Made by a program: the position numbers and the translations under genes
Assembly (NCBI RefSeq): GCF_000803065.1
Contig: NZ_JSXI01000063.1
Location: forward strand, 62,001-126,000
Source: Sphingomonas sp. ERG5
GTDB taxonomy: Bacteria; Pseudomonadota; Alphaproteobacteria; Sphingomonadales; Sphingomonadaceae
Direction: 5' to 3'
DNA: 64,000 bases
The notes under the pieces: model-generated
Databases searched by the model: none
Seen by the model: the letters and a program-made list of their open reading frames with translations, nothing else
Told to the model about the DNA's origin: nothing
Part shown: positions 1 through 9,147 of the stretch, piece by piece
Layout: each line of letters opens with the position of its first letter
Position numbering within the stretch: position 1 is the stretch's first letter

Positions 1-873
1 TCGCGGTACGCGCTTCTCGATGAACGCACCGACCTTCATGGCATTTTCGCTCTGGCGATGAATGCGCAGGTCGAGCGTCTCAAGGCCTTTCAGCACCACC
101 CAGGCATTGAAGGCGCTGAGCGTCGGCCCGGTATTGCGCGTGAAGGGCAGCAGCGTGTTGTTGATGAAATCCTCAGTCCCGCACACCGCGCCGGCGAGCA
201 CGCGGCCCTGCCCGTCCATCATCTTGGTCGCGCTATAGGCCGTCACGTCGGCGCCGAATTCGAGCGGGCGCTGCAATGCCGGGGTCGCGAACGCATTGTC
301 GACCACGCTGACGATGCCATGCTTGCGCGCAATGTCGCACACGGCTTTCAGATCGACCACGTCCATCGTCGGATTGGCCGGGGTTTCGAAGAAGAAGACC
401 TTGGTATTGGGCTTCACCGCATCGGCGAATTGCTGCGGGTCGCGCGCATCGACGATCGTCACGTCGATACCGAATTTGGGCAGCAGCGTATCGGTCAGCC
501 AGCGGCATGATCCGAACGCGGCACGGCCCGCGACCAGATGGTCGCCGGTCTGCAACTGGCACAACAGGACCGCGGTCATCGCCGCCATGCCCGTCGCCAT
601 CGACCGACATGCCTCGGCGCCCTCAAGCAGCGCAATGCGATGTTCGAGCATCTCGACCGTCGGATTCTGCAATCGCGAATAGGTCATGCCGACCTGCTCG
701 CCGGCGAACCGCGCCGCGGCATCGGCCGCGCAGTCATAGGCATAGCCCGAGGTCAGGAAGAGCGCTTCCGACGTCTCGCCGAATTCGGAGCGGGCGGTGC
801 CGCCACGAATGGCCTGAGTCGCGGGGCGCCAGGAGCGGGTGATGTCGCGGTTCTGTCCGGTACGGCGTTTCAT
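1..873 (-). CDS. metZ: O-succinylhomoserine sulfhydrylase (C-terminus beyond window)
   Basis: PLP enzyme of the Cys/Met metabolism family that makes homocysteine from O-succinylhomoserine and sulfide. The frame runs from ATG at 873 to the window edge (291 codons), so roughly the last quarter is missing. The PLP lysine lies in YSATKMMDGQGR (Lys at about residue 217), and the family stretches SRLQNPT, ATGMAAM and FFETPANPT are present. The N-terminus (SWRPATQAIRGGTARSEFGE) is typical of alphaproteobacterial MetZ rather than cystathionine gamma-synthase, but an O-acetylhomoserine preference cannot be excluded. It is divergent from the glycosyltransferase starting at 968. Two near-identical GGCATTGACG copies lie in the gap; I assign no function to them. 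Confidence 0.9.
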   Translation of the reverse strand, partial: MKRRTGQNRDITRSWRPATQAIRGGTARSEFGETSEALFLTSGYAYDCAADAAARFAGEQVGMTYSRLQNPTVEMLEHRIALLEGAEACRSMATGMAAMTAVLLCQLQTGDHLVAGRAAFGSCRWLTDTLLPKFGIDVTIVDARDPQQFADAVKPNTKVFFFETPANPTMDVVDLKAVCDIARKHGIVSVVDNAFATPALQRPLEFGADVTAYSATKMMDGQGRVLAGAVCGTEDFINNTLLPFTRNTGPTLSAFNAWVVLKGLETLDLRIHRQSENAMKVGAFIEKRVPR

Positions 874-967
874 GGCGCCGCTTTGCCGGGTGGGATCGCC
901 CCACGTCAATGCCCTGCGTCAATGCCTCCCTTGAAAGCGGGCGACGAAGAAGGGATAGCGGCAGGTG

Positions 968-2221
968 ATGCAGACCCCCCCCGCCCCGCCTCGCCCGATT
1001 CTGATCGCGAGCGGAATCGGTGCCGCGGCGCAGTTCCTCTTCGCGCTCAACCTGACCCGTCCCAGCACTGTGGTGTTCGACGAGACGCATTATGTCCCGG
1101 CGGCGCGCGTGCTGATGAAGCTCGCTTATCCGACCAACACCGAACATCCGCTGCTCGGCAAGGCGCTGATCGCGACCGGCATGACGCTGTTCGGCGACAA
1201 TGCGCTGGGCTGGCGGATCATGTCGACGATCGCGGCGACCGCGGTGGTGATCGGCGTGTTCGCGATCCTGTGGATGCTGTTTCAACGCACGCGGACCGCG
1301 GTGTTCGGCGCGCTGTTCGTGATCCTTAACTTCACCGTCTTCATCCAGGCGCGGATCGGGATGCTCGACGGGTTCATGGCGGCATTCGTCATCCTCGCGA
1401 TCGTCGCACTGCTGCGCGCGATGCGCAGCCCGCCCGGCAAGGTGATGCGCCGCTGGATATTGGGCAGCATGCTGCTTGGCCTTGCCGTCGCGACCAAATG
1501 GGCAGCGGCGCCGTTCGTCGCCTATGCCGCGATCGCCTTCCTGGTCATGCGCCGGCGCGATGCCGCGGCCTGGCCGGGGCTGCGCCCGATCCCCGCCCTG
1601 CTGATCCTTGGCGGCGTCAGCATCGCGACCTATTTCCTGACCTTCGCGCCGGCATTTTTCTATGCCGAGGAGCCTATGACGCTCGGTCGGCTGATCCCGT
1701 TCCAGCTGCACATGTACGCGCAACAGACTCAGGCCCTGCCCTCGCACCCCTATCAGTCGAGCTGGTGGAGCTGGCCGCTGATGATCCGCCCGATCTGGTA
1801 TCTCTATGAAAAGGTCGATGGCGCAGTGCGCGGCATATTGCTGCTCGGCAATCCGGCGATCATGTGGGGCGGGCTGGTTGCGGTCGCGGCCTGCCTGGTC
1901 ATCGGCATACGCGAACGGTCGATCAAATTTTTCGGCGTCGCGGCCTTATGGCTCGGCGCGTATCTGATCTGGGCGATCATCCCGAAATCACTGGGGTTCT
2001 TCTATTATTACTACCTGCCGAGCATCTTCCTGTGCATCGCGCTCGCCGCACTGATCGACCATCGGCACGGCAAGTGGCGGCACTGGGGGCTGTCCTGGGA
2101 CTGGGCCTATCTCGCGCTGGTCACGCTGCTGTTCGTGATGTTCTACCCAATCATCTCGGCCGCCGCGCTGCCCAACGATCAGGCGTTCCTGCACTGGATG
2201 TGGCTGTCGAGCTGGCCCTGA
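968..2221 (+). CDS. GT39/PMT-family membrane glycosyltransferase
   Basis: Integral membrane protein of about 417 residues with roughly ten hydrophobic segments. The first loop has FDETHYVPAAR and TEHPLLGK, the acidic and His-Pro motifs typical of polyprenyl-phosphate-sugar-dependent transferases (protein O-mannosyltransferase/PMT_2 superfamily). These enzymes move a sugar from a lipid-phosphate donor to a protein or lipid on the periplasmic side. ATG at 968 is preferred over the GTG codon directly before it. The gene ends 8 bp from the end of the convergent GT2-GtrA gene, which by family makes just such a lipid-phosphate sugar, so the two probably form one pathway. Acceptor unknown. Confidence 0.8.
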   Translation: MQTPPAPPRPILIASGIGAAAQFLFALNLTRPSTVVFDETHYVPAARVLMKLAYPTNTEHPLLGKALIATGMTLFGDNALGWRIMSTIAATAVVIGVFAILWMLFQRTRTAVFGALFVILNFTVFIQARIGMLDGFMAAFVILAIVALLRAMRSPPGKVMRRWILGSMLLGLAVATKWAAAPFVAYAAIAFLVMRRRDAAAWPGLRPIPALLILGGVSIATYFLTFAPAFFYAEEPMTLGRLIPFQLHMYAQQTQALPSHPYQSSWWSWPLMIRPIWYLYEKVDGAVRGILLLGNPAIMWGGLVAVAACLVIGIRERSIKFFGVAALWLGAYLIWAIIPKSLGFFYYYYLPSIFLCIALAALIDHRHGKWRHWGLSWDWAYLALVTLLFVMFYPIISAAALPNDQAFLHWMWLSSWP

Positions 2222-2229
2222 GGCGAGCC

Positions 2230-3330
2230 TTAATATCGCCCCCAGGTGAAACGCGACGACAATGCGTAATTCCACACCGCGCTGACCAGGATTCCGGCCA
2301 GCGCCGAAAAGGCCCAGGTATCCGCCCGCGCATCGTACAGGAACGCGGCCACGCCGACATTGGCGACCGCGCCGACCGAGCAGACGACGCAGAAGCTGAT
2401 CCAGCCGTCGAACAATTCCTTCGCTCCCTTCAAGCGGCTGTCGCGATAGGTCAGCGCGTTATTGAGGAAGAAGTTGAAGGTCATCGCCGCCACCGTGGCG
2501 GCGATCGTCGCGCCGATGAAGCTCGTGCCCAGTTCCTTGAACAGCAATCCGAGAACCAGGAAATGCACCCCGGCGCCAAGCGCACCGATGCCGGAGAACA
2601 TCGCAAACCGCACCGGAATGACTCGCCCGAACATCCGATCATAGATCGCGATCAGATATTCCATCGCCACGACATAATCGAGCTTGCTCTCTCCCTCGGT
2701 CCGCACGCGGAAGGTGTAGGGGAGTTCCAGAAACTTCAGCGCCCTGGTGCTTCCCGTCATCAGGTCGAGCAGAATCTTGAAGCCGATCGCATTGAGGTGC
2801 GGTGCAAGATCGCGCACGATCTGCGTGCGGATCATGAAGAAGCCGCTCATCGGATCGCTCAGATCGGCTTTCAGCACTTGCCGTGAGAGCTTGGTCGCAA
2901 AGGCCGATTTAGCCACCCGGTCACGATCCCAGTCACCTGTGCCGCCGCCATCGACGAAACGTGACCCGATCACCACGTCGAGCGTCTCATCCTTCTGCAA
3001 CGCGTCGAGCATCTGCGGCAGGATCGTTTCGTCATGCTGCAGGTCGCCGTCGATCACCGCGACCACCGGGGCAGCGGTCGCGCACATGCCCTCGATACAG
3101 GCCGAAGACAGGCCGCGCCGGCCGATGCGCTGAATCACCCGCACGCGCCGGTCGGACCGGGCGATCTCGCGCGCTGCCTGCGCCGTACCGTCGGGACTGT
3201 TGTCGTCGACGAACACTGCCTCCCAGATACGGCCCTGCAACGCGGCATCCAGCTTGGCGATCAACAAGGGGACATTGCCGACCTCATTGAACGTCGGAAT
3301 GACCACCGCGAGCTCGAGCAGACCCGTCAT
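2230..3330 (-). CDS. GT2 polyprenyl-phosphate sugar synthase fused to GtrA-like domain
   Basis: Residues 1-230 are a GT-A glycosyltransferase family 2 domain of the dolichol-phosphate mannose synthase type (VVIPTFNEVGNV at the start, VDDNSPDGT, then DGDLQHDE as the metal-binding acidic motif). Residues 240-366 carry four hydrophobic segments with GtrA features (RFAMFSGIGALGAGVHF, FNFFLNNALTYRD). The enzyme should load a sugar onto polyprenyl phosphate in the inner membrane, with the GtrA part holding or flipping the product. Its ATG overlaps the leuB stop by 4 bp (ATGA), so it is co-transcribed with leuB, an unrelated metabolic gene. Likely donor supplier for the GT39 protein at 968-2221. Confidence 0.85.
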   Translation of the reverse strand: MTGLLELAVVIPTFNEVGNVPLLIAKLDAALQGRIWEAVFVDDNSPDGTAQAAREIARSDRRVRVIQRIGRRGLSSACIEGMCATAAPVVAVIDGDLQHDETILPQMLDALQKDETLDVVIGSRFVDGGGTGDWDRDRVAKSAFATKLSRQVLKADLSDPMSGFFMIRTQIVRDLAPHLNAIGFKILLDLMTGSTRALKFLELPYTFRVRTEGESKLDYVVAMEYLIAIYDRMFGRVIPVRFAMFSGIGALGAGVHFLVLGLLFKELGTSFIGATIAATVAAMTFNFFLNNALTYRDSRLKGAKELFDGWISFCVVCSVGAVANVGVAAFLYDARADTWAFSALAGILVSAVWNYALSSRFTWGRY

Positions 3331-4370
3331 GCCAATTCGGCCACCACCGCATCACCCATAGCCCGGGTCGACAGCGTACCGCCCAGGTCGCTGGTCCGCG
3401 CGCCCTTGGCCAGCGCGGCGCCGACTGCCGCCTCGATGCGATCGGCGGCCTCGGCCAGGCCAAGCGAGTGGCGCAGCATCATCGCCGCCGACAGGATCGT
3501 CGCGCACGGATTGGCCTTGCCCTGCCCGGCAATGTCGGGCGCGCTGCCATGGATCGGCTCATACAGCCCCTTGCCCGCGCTATCGAGCGAGGCGGAGGGC
3601 AGCATGCCGATCGATCCGGCGCACATGCTGGCCTGGTCGGACAGGATGTCACCGAACAGATTGCCGGTGACGATCACGTCGAACTGACCGGGATTGCGCA
3701 CCAGCTGCATGGCGCAATTGTCGACATACATATGGCTGAGCGCGACGTCGGGATAATCGGCCGACACCTCGATCATCACATCGCGCCACAATTGCGAGGT
3801 TTCCAGCACATTGGCCTTGTCGACCGAGCAGAGCTTGCCGCTGCGCTTCGCCGCAGTCTGGAAACCGACATGGGCGATGCGAGCGACCTCACTCTCGTCA
3901 TAGCTCATGATATCATAGCCTTCGCGCTTGCCCGAAGACGTCGTGCGCATGCCCTTCTCGCCGAAATAAACATCGCCGTTGAGCTCGCGCACGATCACCA
4001 TGTCGATCGCCGCCGCGACCTCGGGCCGAAGCGCGGACGCATCTTCAAGGCCCGGAAAAAGCTTGGCGGGGCGCAAATTGGCGAACAAGGCGAGCTCTTT
4101 GCGCAGGCCAAGGATCGCCTGTTCGGGCCGCAGCGCGCGCTCCAGCGCGTCGCACGACGGATCCCCGACCGCACCGAACAGGATCGCATCGGCGCGCTTC
4201 GCCAGCGCCAGCGTTTCAGGCGGCAAAGGATGGCCGGTCGCATGATAGGCGGCGCCACCGACCAGCGCCTCTTCGAAGCTCAGATCGAGCGCCAGCGCGT
4301 CAAGCACGCGGCGCGCTTCGGCAACGACTTCGGGACCAATTCCGTCACCGGGCAGCAAGGCAATGAGCAT
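3327..4370 (-). CDS. leuB: 3-isopropylmalate dehydrogenase
   Basis: NAD-dependent oxidative decarboxylation of 3-isopropylmalate in leucine synthesis, cytosolic. About 347 residues, normal for the family. The N-terminus LIALLPGDGIGPEV, the substrate and metal region (RELNGDVYFGE, SVDKANVLETS, HMYVDNCAMQL, TGNLFGDILSDQ) and the NAD-binding EPIHGSAPDIAGQGKANP are all present. ATG at 4370 is chosen because it begins exactly at the beta-strand and has GGAAG 6 bp upstream; the frame is open for 17 more codons. Downstream it overlaps the GT2-GtrA gene by 4 bp; upstream is recO. Confidence 0.95.
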   Translation of the reverse strand: MLIALLPGDGIGPEVVAEARRVLDALALDLSFEEALVGGAAYHATGHPLPPETLALAKRADAILFGAVGDPSCDALERALRPEQAILGLRKELALFANLRPAKLFPGLEDASALRPEVAAAIDMVIVRELNGDVYFGEKGMRTTSSGKREGYDIMSYDESEVARIAHVGFQTAAKRSGKLCSVDKANVLETSQLWRDVMIEVSADYPDVALSHMYVDNCAMQLVRNPGQFDVIVTGNLFGDILSDQASMCAGSIGMLPSASLDSAGKGLYEPIHGSAPDIAGQGKANPCATILSAAMMLRHSLGLAEAADRIEAAVGAALAKGARTSDLGGTLSTRAMGDAVVAELA

Positions 4371-4417
4371 AGGTTCTTCCGCTGGTTCGCGTCGCGGCAA
4401 TGCCCGCCCTCCGTCGC

Positions 4418-5044
4418 TCACGCAACCGCCCTTTTGAGCCTTTCCACCAGCCGCCCCCGCGCGGCGAGCGTATCGGCGCGACGATCGGTCAGGATGTCCG
4501 CTTCCAATGCTTCGCCGGTAATGCTCAGCGCCGCCAGGATATCGCCCCAGCTCGCCTCGCCGCCGCTGCGCAAAATGACCGGCAGGTCGTCGAGTTCGAG
4601 GCCGTAGCCAAGCTCGGCCAGCAGCAGCAACTCATAGCGCGCCAGGGCCAGTGCCCAGCCGCGCGCGGCGGGCGCCGCTTCGATCGCACCGATCACCCCG
4701 TCAAGTGCCGTATGCAGACGTGGATAGGGTTGCGCCTCGGGCAGCGCGGTTGCGGTCAGCACCGTCACCCATTCGAGCGCCGCCGCAGGCAACGGCTCGG
4801 CATAAAGCGGGGCACGACTATGGATCAGCTCGACCGTCAGTCCGGCGAGTTGATCCTCGGTCCGTGCACGCCATTCGCCGAGCACTAAGTTTGCCGGTTG
4901 CAGGATCGGGCGAATCCGCCGCGACTTGCCGCCGCGCACATAACCGGGCTGCAGGCCGTGCTCCATGGTCAGCGCGCGCACGATCGCGCCGTGCTCACCA
5001 TGCTGGCGAACGGCGAGGATCAGGGCTTCGGCACGGAGATGCAT
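4418..5044 (-). CDS. recO: DNA repair protein RecO
   Basis: 208 residues. Starts with the RecO OB-fold signature (EALILAVRQHGEHGAIVRALTMEHG) followed by an Arg/Lys-rich strand (GGKSRRIRPILQPANLV), then a helical C-terminal part with YELLLLAELGYGLELDDLP. RecO loads RecA onto SSB-covered single strands with RecR in gap repair. The C-terminal zinc-binding cysteines of some RecO proteins are absent, which is common in alphaproteobacteria. It lies upstream of leuB with a gap of 47 bp. Confidence 0.88.
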   Translation of the reverse strand: MHLRAEALILAVRQHGEHGAIVRALTMEHGLQPGYVRGGKSRRIRPILQPANLVLGEWRARTEDQLAGLTVELIHSRAPLYAEPLPAAALEWVTVLTATALPEAQPYPRLHTALDGVIGAIEAAPAARGWALALARYELLLLAELGYGLELDDLPVILRSGGEASWGDILAALSITGEALEADILTDRRADTLAARGRLVERLKRAVA

Positions 5045-5146
5045 GCGGGCGGTGTAGCCGGGGATGCCTGCGACTTCACCCCTTCCCTTTCAGGGGTATT
5101 GCGGAAGCGATCGCCTGATGCCGACACAATACACCCAATGGGCATG

Positions 5147-7156
5147 TTATCGCGCCGGGGTGCCGATGTGCATGCCGAGGGCCGCTTCTATTTCGCGCCG
5201 ATAATAGAGTTTCCCGCCCTTAACGATGGTCTCGACCTTGCGTATGTCCGAAATATCGCGCGTGGGATCGCCATCGACCAAAATCATGTCGGCGCGCTTG
5301 CCGACAGCGATAATCCCGCGATCCTTGTCGATCCCCAAAATCTCTGCCGGCGTGAGGGTCGCAAGTCGTAATATCTCGGCTGGCGGAATCCCTGCCTGAG
5401 TATATAATTCCAGCTCGCGGTGAAGCGTGTAGCCGGCAAGAAAATCCGTCCCCGGCATGATTCTCACCCCGGCGCGATGCATCGCGCCGAGCAGGGCCAG
5501 CATTGCCGGCATCGCCCCGTGATAGACGGCTTCCTGCCCTTTGGGCGCTTCATAGACTCCGCCAACCAGACCCCGGCGGATTTGCGACGGGAATCGATCC
5601 GCCACGCCACGCAACCCTGGAGGTACATCGTCCGGCCTCCCCGCCAGGCGGGTTTCCAGCAACGCCATCGTCGGGTCCAGAACTGTCCCATGACGCTTGA
5701 AAAAGGCAATGAGATCCTTCGCTTTTTCGGTCTCGGGGCCATTCTCCGCCGCATGTAGGGCCACTTCGATGAACCGGTTCTTCAATAGCGTCGTTTCCTG
5801 AACGCGCGGATAAAGGAAATCGAGCTCGACATAGTTGAAATGCTGGATCTCGTCCGCCCCGGCTTCGACAAACTGGCGCGCCGACATGAAGGCCGGGACA
5901 TGACCACTCAGCCGCATGCCAAGCTGATGAGCACGCGCGGCGATCGGCCGGATCCATTCCGGCTTCATCGACATATAGGTCTTGATCTGGACATAACCGT
6001 GGGCCGCATACCAATCGACCCATTTGAGCGCCTCATCCAGCGACCTGACACGAGTCGGCAGCGGGGCGGCATATGGTCCTTCGCGGTCGATGAAACCCGC
6101 TTTGATCACGGTGGGGCCAACCTCCGTACCGTTTTCGAAACGGGCGACGCGTTTGAGGAACAAATCGACGTCATTGCCGATATCGCGCGCACTGGTCACG
6201 CCGTTGGCGATGTCCAGCAACCCGTCGACACCGTCGAAATGCGCATGCACGTCCCACATGCCGGGCATCAAAAAATGGCCCCGGGCATCCATCCGCCCAG
6301 CAGCGGCATCGACCGGGAAGCTGCCGTCCGGCCCGACCCTCTCGATCCGGCCATCGCGGACAAATACGCTCATCTTTTCCTCGGTCCGCAGAGTCCGCGG
6401 ATCGAACAGCTTCGCATTATGGATCAGCAAAGGCCCCTTGGGGTCATGGGTCAGTTCTCGCGCCATGCGCGCGTACCAGGCTTCATTATCCTCATCCTGC
6501 CCGCGCAGCAGTGCTGACGCGTCCGCACCATGTCCCGCGGCGATCGTGGTCAGGAAAGGACTGGCCAATCCAACCATAGCACCCGCATGGTCGAGCCAGA
6601 CGGGCAACGGCATGAAGCGCAGCCCACCGATACGATATTGTTTCCATTCGACCGTGCGCCCACCAACCCTGACATGGATGCTGCGCCCTTCCTCCAGCCG
6701 AGCCCGGCCGCTGGGAAGAAGCGCCAGTTCACGACCTGGAGTCTTGAGCAAGGCCCGGACCAGTACGCCATAATATTCGGGAACCGGATTGGCCGGCATA
6801 TAGAATGCGGGAGCCGAAAGGTCGCGGCGATCACGCCCCGCGCCGCTCGACCAGGTTGCGAAGCGGCCATCCCAGCTGAACTTTTCGTCGATCCGGGCAC
6901 GCATATAGTCATGCCCCATCGCGCTATATTCTACCGGCATGCCGTCCGGGCCGAGCACCCAGCGCGCCGTGATGTCTTCGCCATGGTCGCGATCGGCGTA
7001 ACGGTAGTGCGCCGCAATCGAATTGTCCGGCCCGTCCGAAACCGCCTGCTCGCCGGCAACGTGATCCTGCGCAAGCACCAGATCGGAGCGTTCCGCAGCG
7101 ATCGCAGGCAAGCCAATCAGGCTCATCGCGAAACAAAGGATCAACGTGTTGCGCAT
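5147..7156 (-). CDS. Secreted metal-dependent amidohydrolase
   Basis: About 669 residues with a Sec signal peptide (RNTLILCFAMSLIGLPAIAA). After an N-terminal region of about 250 residues without a recognised domain comes an amidohydrolase barrel: HAHFDG (first metal pair), SGHVPAF, EIQHFNYVE, PGTDFLAGY, then the composite beta-domain end (GKRADMILVDGDPTRDI). The family hydrolyses cyclic amides, imides or dipeptides; the substrate is not evident. ATG at 7156 follows GGAGG with good spacing and is preferred over a TTG two codons upstream. It stands alone between recO and the acetyltransferase. Confidence 0.85.
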   Translation of the reverse strand: MRNTLILCFAMSLIGLPAIAAERSDLVLAQDHVAGEQAVSDGPDNSIAAHYRYADRDHGEDITARWVLGPDGMPVEYSAMGHDYMRARIDEKFSWDGRFATWSSGAGRDRRDLSAPAFYMPANPVPEYYGVLVRALLKTPGRELALLPSGRARLEEGRSIHVRVGGRTVEWKQYRIGGLRFMPLPVWLDHAGAMVGLASPFLTTIAAGHGADASALLRGQDEDNEAWYARMARELTHDPKGPLLIHNAKLFDPRTLRTEEKMSVFVRDGRIERVGPDGSFPVDAAAGRMDARGHFLMPGMWDVHAHFDGVDGLLDIANGVTSARDIGNDVDLFLKRVARFENGTEVGPTVIKAGFIDREGPYAAPLPTRVRSLDEALKWVDWYAAHGYVQIKTYMSMKPEWIRPIAARAHQLGMRLSGHVPAFMSARQFVEAGADEIQHFNYVELDFLYPRVQETTLLKNRFIEVALHAAENGPETEKAKDLIAFFKRHGTVLDPTMALLETRLAGRPDDVPPGLRGVADRFPSQIRRGLVGGVYEAPKGQEAVYHGAMPAMLALLGAMHRAGVRIMPGTDFLAGYTLHRELELYTQAGIPPAEILRLATLTPAEILGIDKDRGIIAVGKRADMILVDGDPTRDISDIRKVETIVKGGKLYYRREIEAALGMHIGTPAR

Positions 7157-7216
7157 GCCCAACGCTCCTCCCGATCGCAGCGCCGATAATTGCCACAGGA
7201 TGCGCGCGGCTCGATA

Positions 7217-8131
7217 TTACGCCCGTCGCAGCTTCTTCGCCAGATTGCCCAGCCCCAGTTTCTGCGTCGCTTTCTTGCCCAGTGCGGTGGCGCGGTCGAA
7301 GGTACCCAGCGCGATAATGGTCAACCGATTGGCCAGGCTAGCGCGGAGCAGCAGCAAATCGAGGCACGCCACACCGCCGGTGGCGAACTGGCGTTTGTGC
7401 TGCCCCTCGCCCTCGGTGAAGTCGAAGCGCTTCAAATTACCCTCGGCATAAAGATCGCGCATCGCCTCCATATGCAGCACGCTACCTGGCGACAGATCGT
7501 TAAAGGCCGGATCATGACCGACATATTCGTACCGCACCGTGCCGTTGGCGATCGGGCAATAGAGATACGCCGCCGGTTCCCCGGCGATATAGAGCAGCCA
7601 GCCCCGCGCCGCATCGGCGGCGGCCATCGAGTACATGTGACGCAGAAATGCTGCATCCTCGGGCAGGCCCGATCCGAGCAGCTTTTCCTGATAGGTACGC
7701 ATCGAGATCCGTCGCGCGACTTCATGAAACACGCTCATATCGTCCGGCGTACGAAAACGCCGCACGTCAAGCACGCCGCCGGAACCGGTCGCGACTTTCT
7801 TCGCCTTGCGCTTCATGCCGCTGCGCGCATTCGCCGACATGGTGCCGAGCCAGCCGTCATAGCCGATCGTCAGATCGGCATAATAGCGCGTATAGCGTTG
7901 CCGAACGAAGGCGATCATGCCGCTATCGGCCAGCATCATCGCGTCGTGGCTGGCCTCGGGCAACGAGGTGATCTGATAGCCATGCGCGTCGCGGTCGAGC
8001 GGCGGCAAGGCGGGAAGCCTCTCCTCCAGCACATCGTCGAGAGCCATCGGCACACGCACCATCCGGCGCTGGATCGACGCCAGCGTCCGTGCGCCGATCT
8101 GGAAACGCAGCGGCAACGGTACGGCGGTCAC
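7217..8131 (-). CDS. GNAT-type (BioF2-like) acyltransferase
   Basis: 304 residues. The middle and C-terminal parts resemble the GNAT_6/BioF2-like acetyltransferase fold used in exopolysaccharide and lipid decoration (GMKRKAKKVATGSGG, RGWLLYIAGEPAAYLYCPI, YEYVGHDPAFNDLSPGSVLHMEAM, RFDFTEGEGQHKRQFATGG). The frame is open much farther upstream, but GTG at 8131 overlaps the stop of the deacetylase gene by 4 bp (GTGA), which fixes the start and shows translational coupling. With its partner it probably modifies a cell-surface glycan; substrate unknown. Confidence 0.75.
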   Translation of the reverse strand: MTAVPLPLRFQIGARTLASIQRRMVRVPMALDDVLEERLPALPPLDRDAHGYQITSLPEASHDAMMLADSGMIAFVRQRYTRYYADLTIGYDGWLGTMSANARSGMKRKAKKVATGSGGVLDVRRFRTPDDMSVFHEVARRISMRTYQEKLLGSGLPEDAAFLRHMYSMAAADAARGWLLYIAGEPAAYLYCPIANGTVRYEYVGHDPAFNDLSPGSVLHMEAMRDLYAEGNLKRFDFTEGEGQHKRQFATGGVACLDLLLLRASLANRLTIIALGTFDRATALGKKATQKLGLGNLAKKLRRA

Positions 8132-9081
8132 GCGGCGCGCTCCTCGATCATGTTGGACCAGAGCTGTTCGGCGCGGCGCCAGCTGGTGCGCAGCGAATTG
8201 GGCCCGAGCGGCGCATCGGCATGATCGAGCGCAAGCATGGGCCGATCCCCGAAATGGACCGTTGGCAAATCGTCGCGACGCGCGTCGAGCATCGTGCACA
8301 GTACATCGAAACGGCGGACATGGATCGCATTAGGCCGCGTTCCCTCGCGGTTGGCGAGTTCGAAGCTATGGCTGACGATCGTCAGCGCGGCATGGTTTTC
8401 GGCCATGGCATGGTCGAGCGCCGCGACCATCTCGCCGGCGGACAGCGCACAAATCTGGAAATTGCGCAAGGCGCCCGGACGGTCCTCGATCAAGGTGACC
8501 GGCACCTCGATCAGCCCCTCACGCACGACCGGCGCGATCTGGCGTACCGGCAGCCCGATCGCACTCGGCCAGGGATGCTCGGCGCCATTATGGCTGCTGT
8601 CATAGGCAAAGCCGAGGCTCGCCAGCGCCCTCAGCGTATCGTCATTCGCGCTGTAGCTGCCCGCCCGAAACGCAATCGGATGCGGCGCGCCGGCCGCAAT
8701 CAGCAATTCGGTGGCGCCGGAAATCAGGTCGCGCTGCTGGGCCTGGGGAAAATCGATCAGCTCGAACCGGCCATGAGTCTTGCCGCCATCCCCCGCCGCC
8801 GCGCCGGTCCAGTTGGGATGGAGATGAAGCTGCACTTCCTGCCCGGCATCGATCACCGCACCGACGATCCGCTTCATCGGTTCGAGGCCGAACAGCAGGG
8901 CGGGCAGTGGATCGACGAAGAAACACGCTTTCAGATCATGCCGGGCGAGCCGGGCGAGCTGATAGGCAAGACCGACCCCCGCCGGCTCGAGCGAGCGGGC
9001 GAAAATCGTCTCGACATCAAGCGACGCCGCGTGATGCCGCCAGGCGAGCTCGGTATCGACGGTGAGGAAGACACTGGTCAT
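8128..9081 (-). CDS. Polysaccharide deacetylase family protein
   Basis: 317 residues, no signal peptide. The NodB-like carbohydrate esterase fold is indicated by FLTVDTELAWR (catalytic/metal Asp), a metal-type HLHPNW, the strand RAGSYSANDDTLRALASLGF and a following DSSHNG. It resembles the WalW/GT-associated group of deacetylases found in exopolysaccharide loci. First gene of a two-gene operon with the acyltransferase, which it overlaps by 4 bp. Probably removes acyl groups from a glycan precursor in the cytosol; substrate unknown. Confidence 0.78.
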   Translation of the reverse strand: MTSVFLTVDTELAWRHHAASLDVETIFARSLEPAGVGLAYQLARLARHDLKACFFVDPLPALLFGLEPMKRIVGAVIDAGQEVQLHLHPNWTGAAAGDGGKTHGRFELIDFPQAQQRDLISGATELLIAAGAPHPIAFRAGSYSANDDTLRALASLGFAYDSSHNGAEHPWPSAIGLPVRQIAPVVREGLIEVPVTLIEDRPGALRNFQICALSAGEMVAALDHAMAENHAALTIVSHSFELANREGTRPNAIHVRRFDVLCTMLDARRDDLPTVHFGDRPMLALDHADAPLGPNSLRTSWRRAEQLWSNMIEERAA

Positions 9082-9147
9082 GCAACCGATTGCTAACGCG
9101 GCGTGGTGAAGATTCTCCCAACGCCGGCCACATGACGGCTCGTCACC

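Noticed and set aside
874..967. SAM riboswitch upstream of metZ
   Set aside because: The gap is only 94 bp and shows no recognisable SAM-II or SAM-V pseudoknot pattern, only two short direct repeats.
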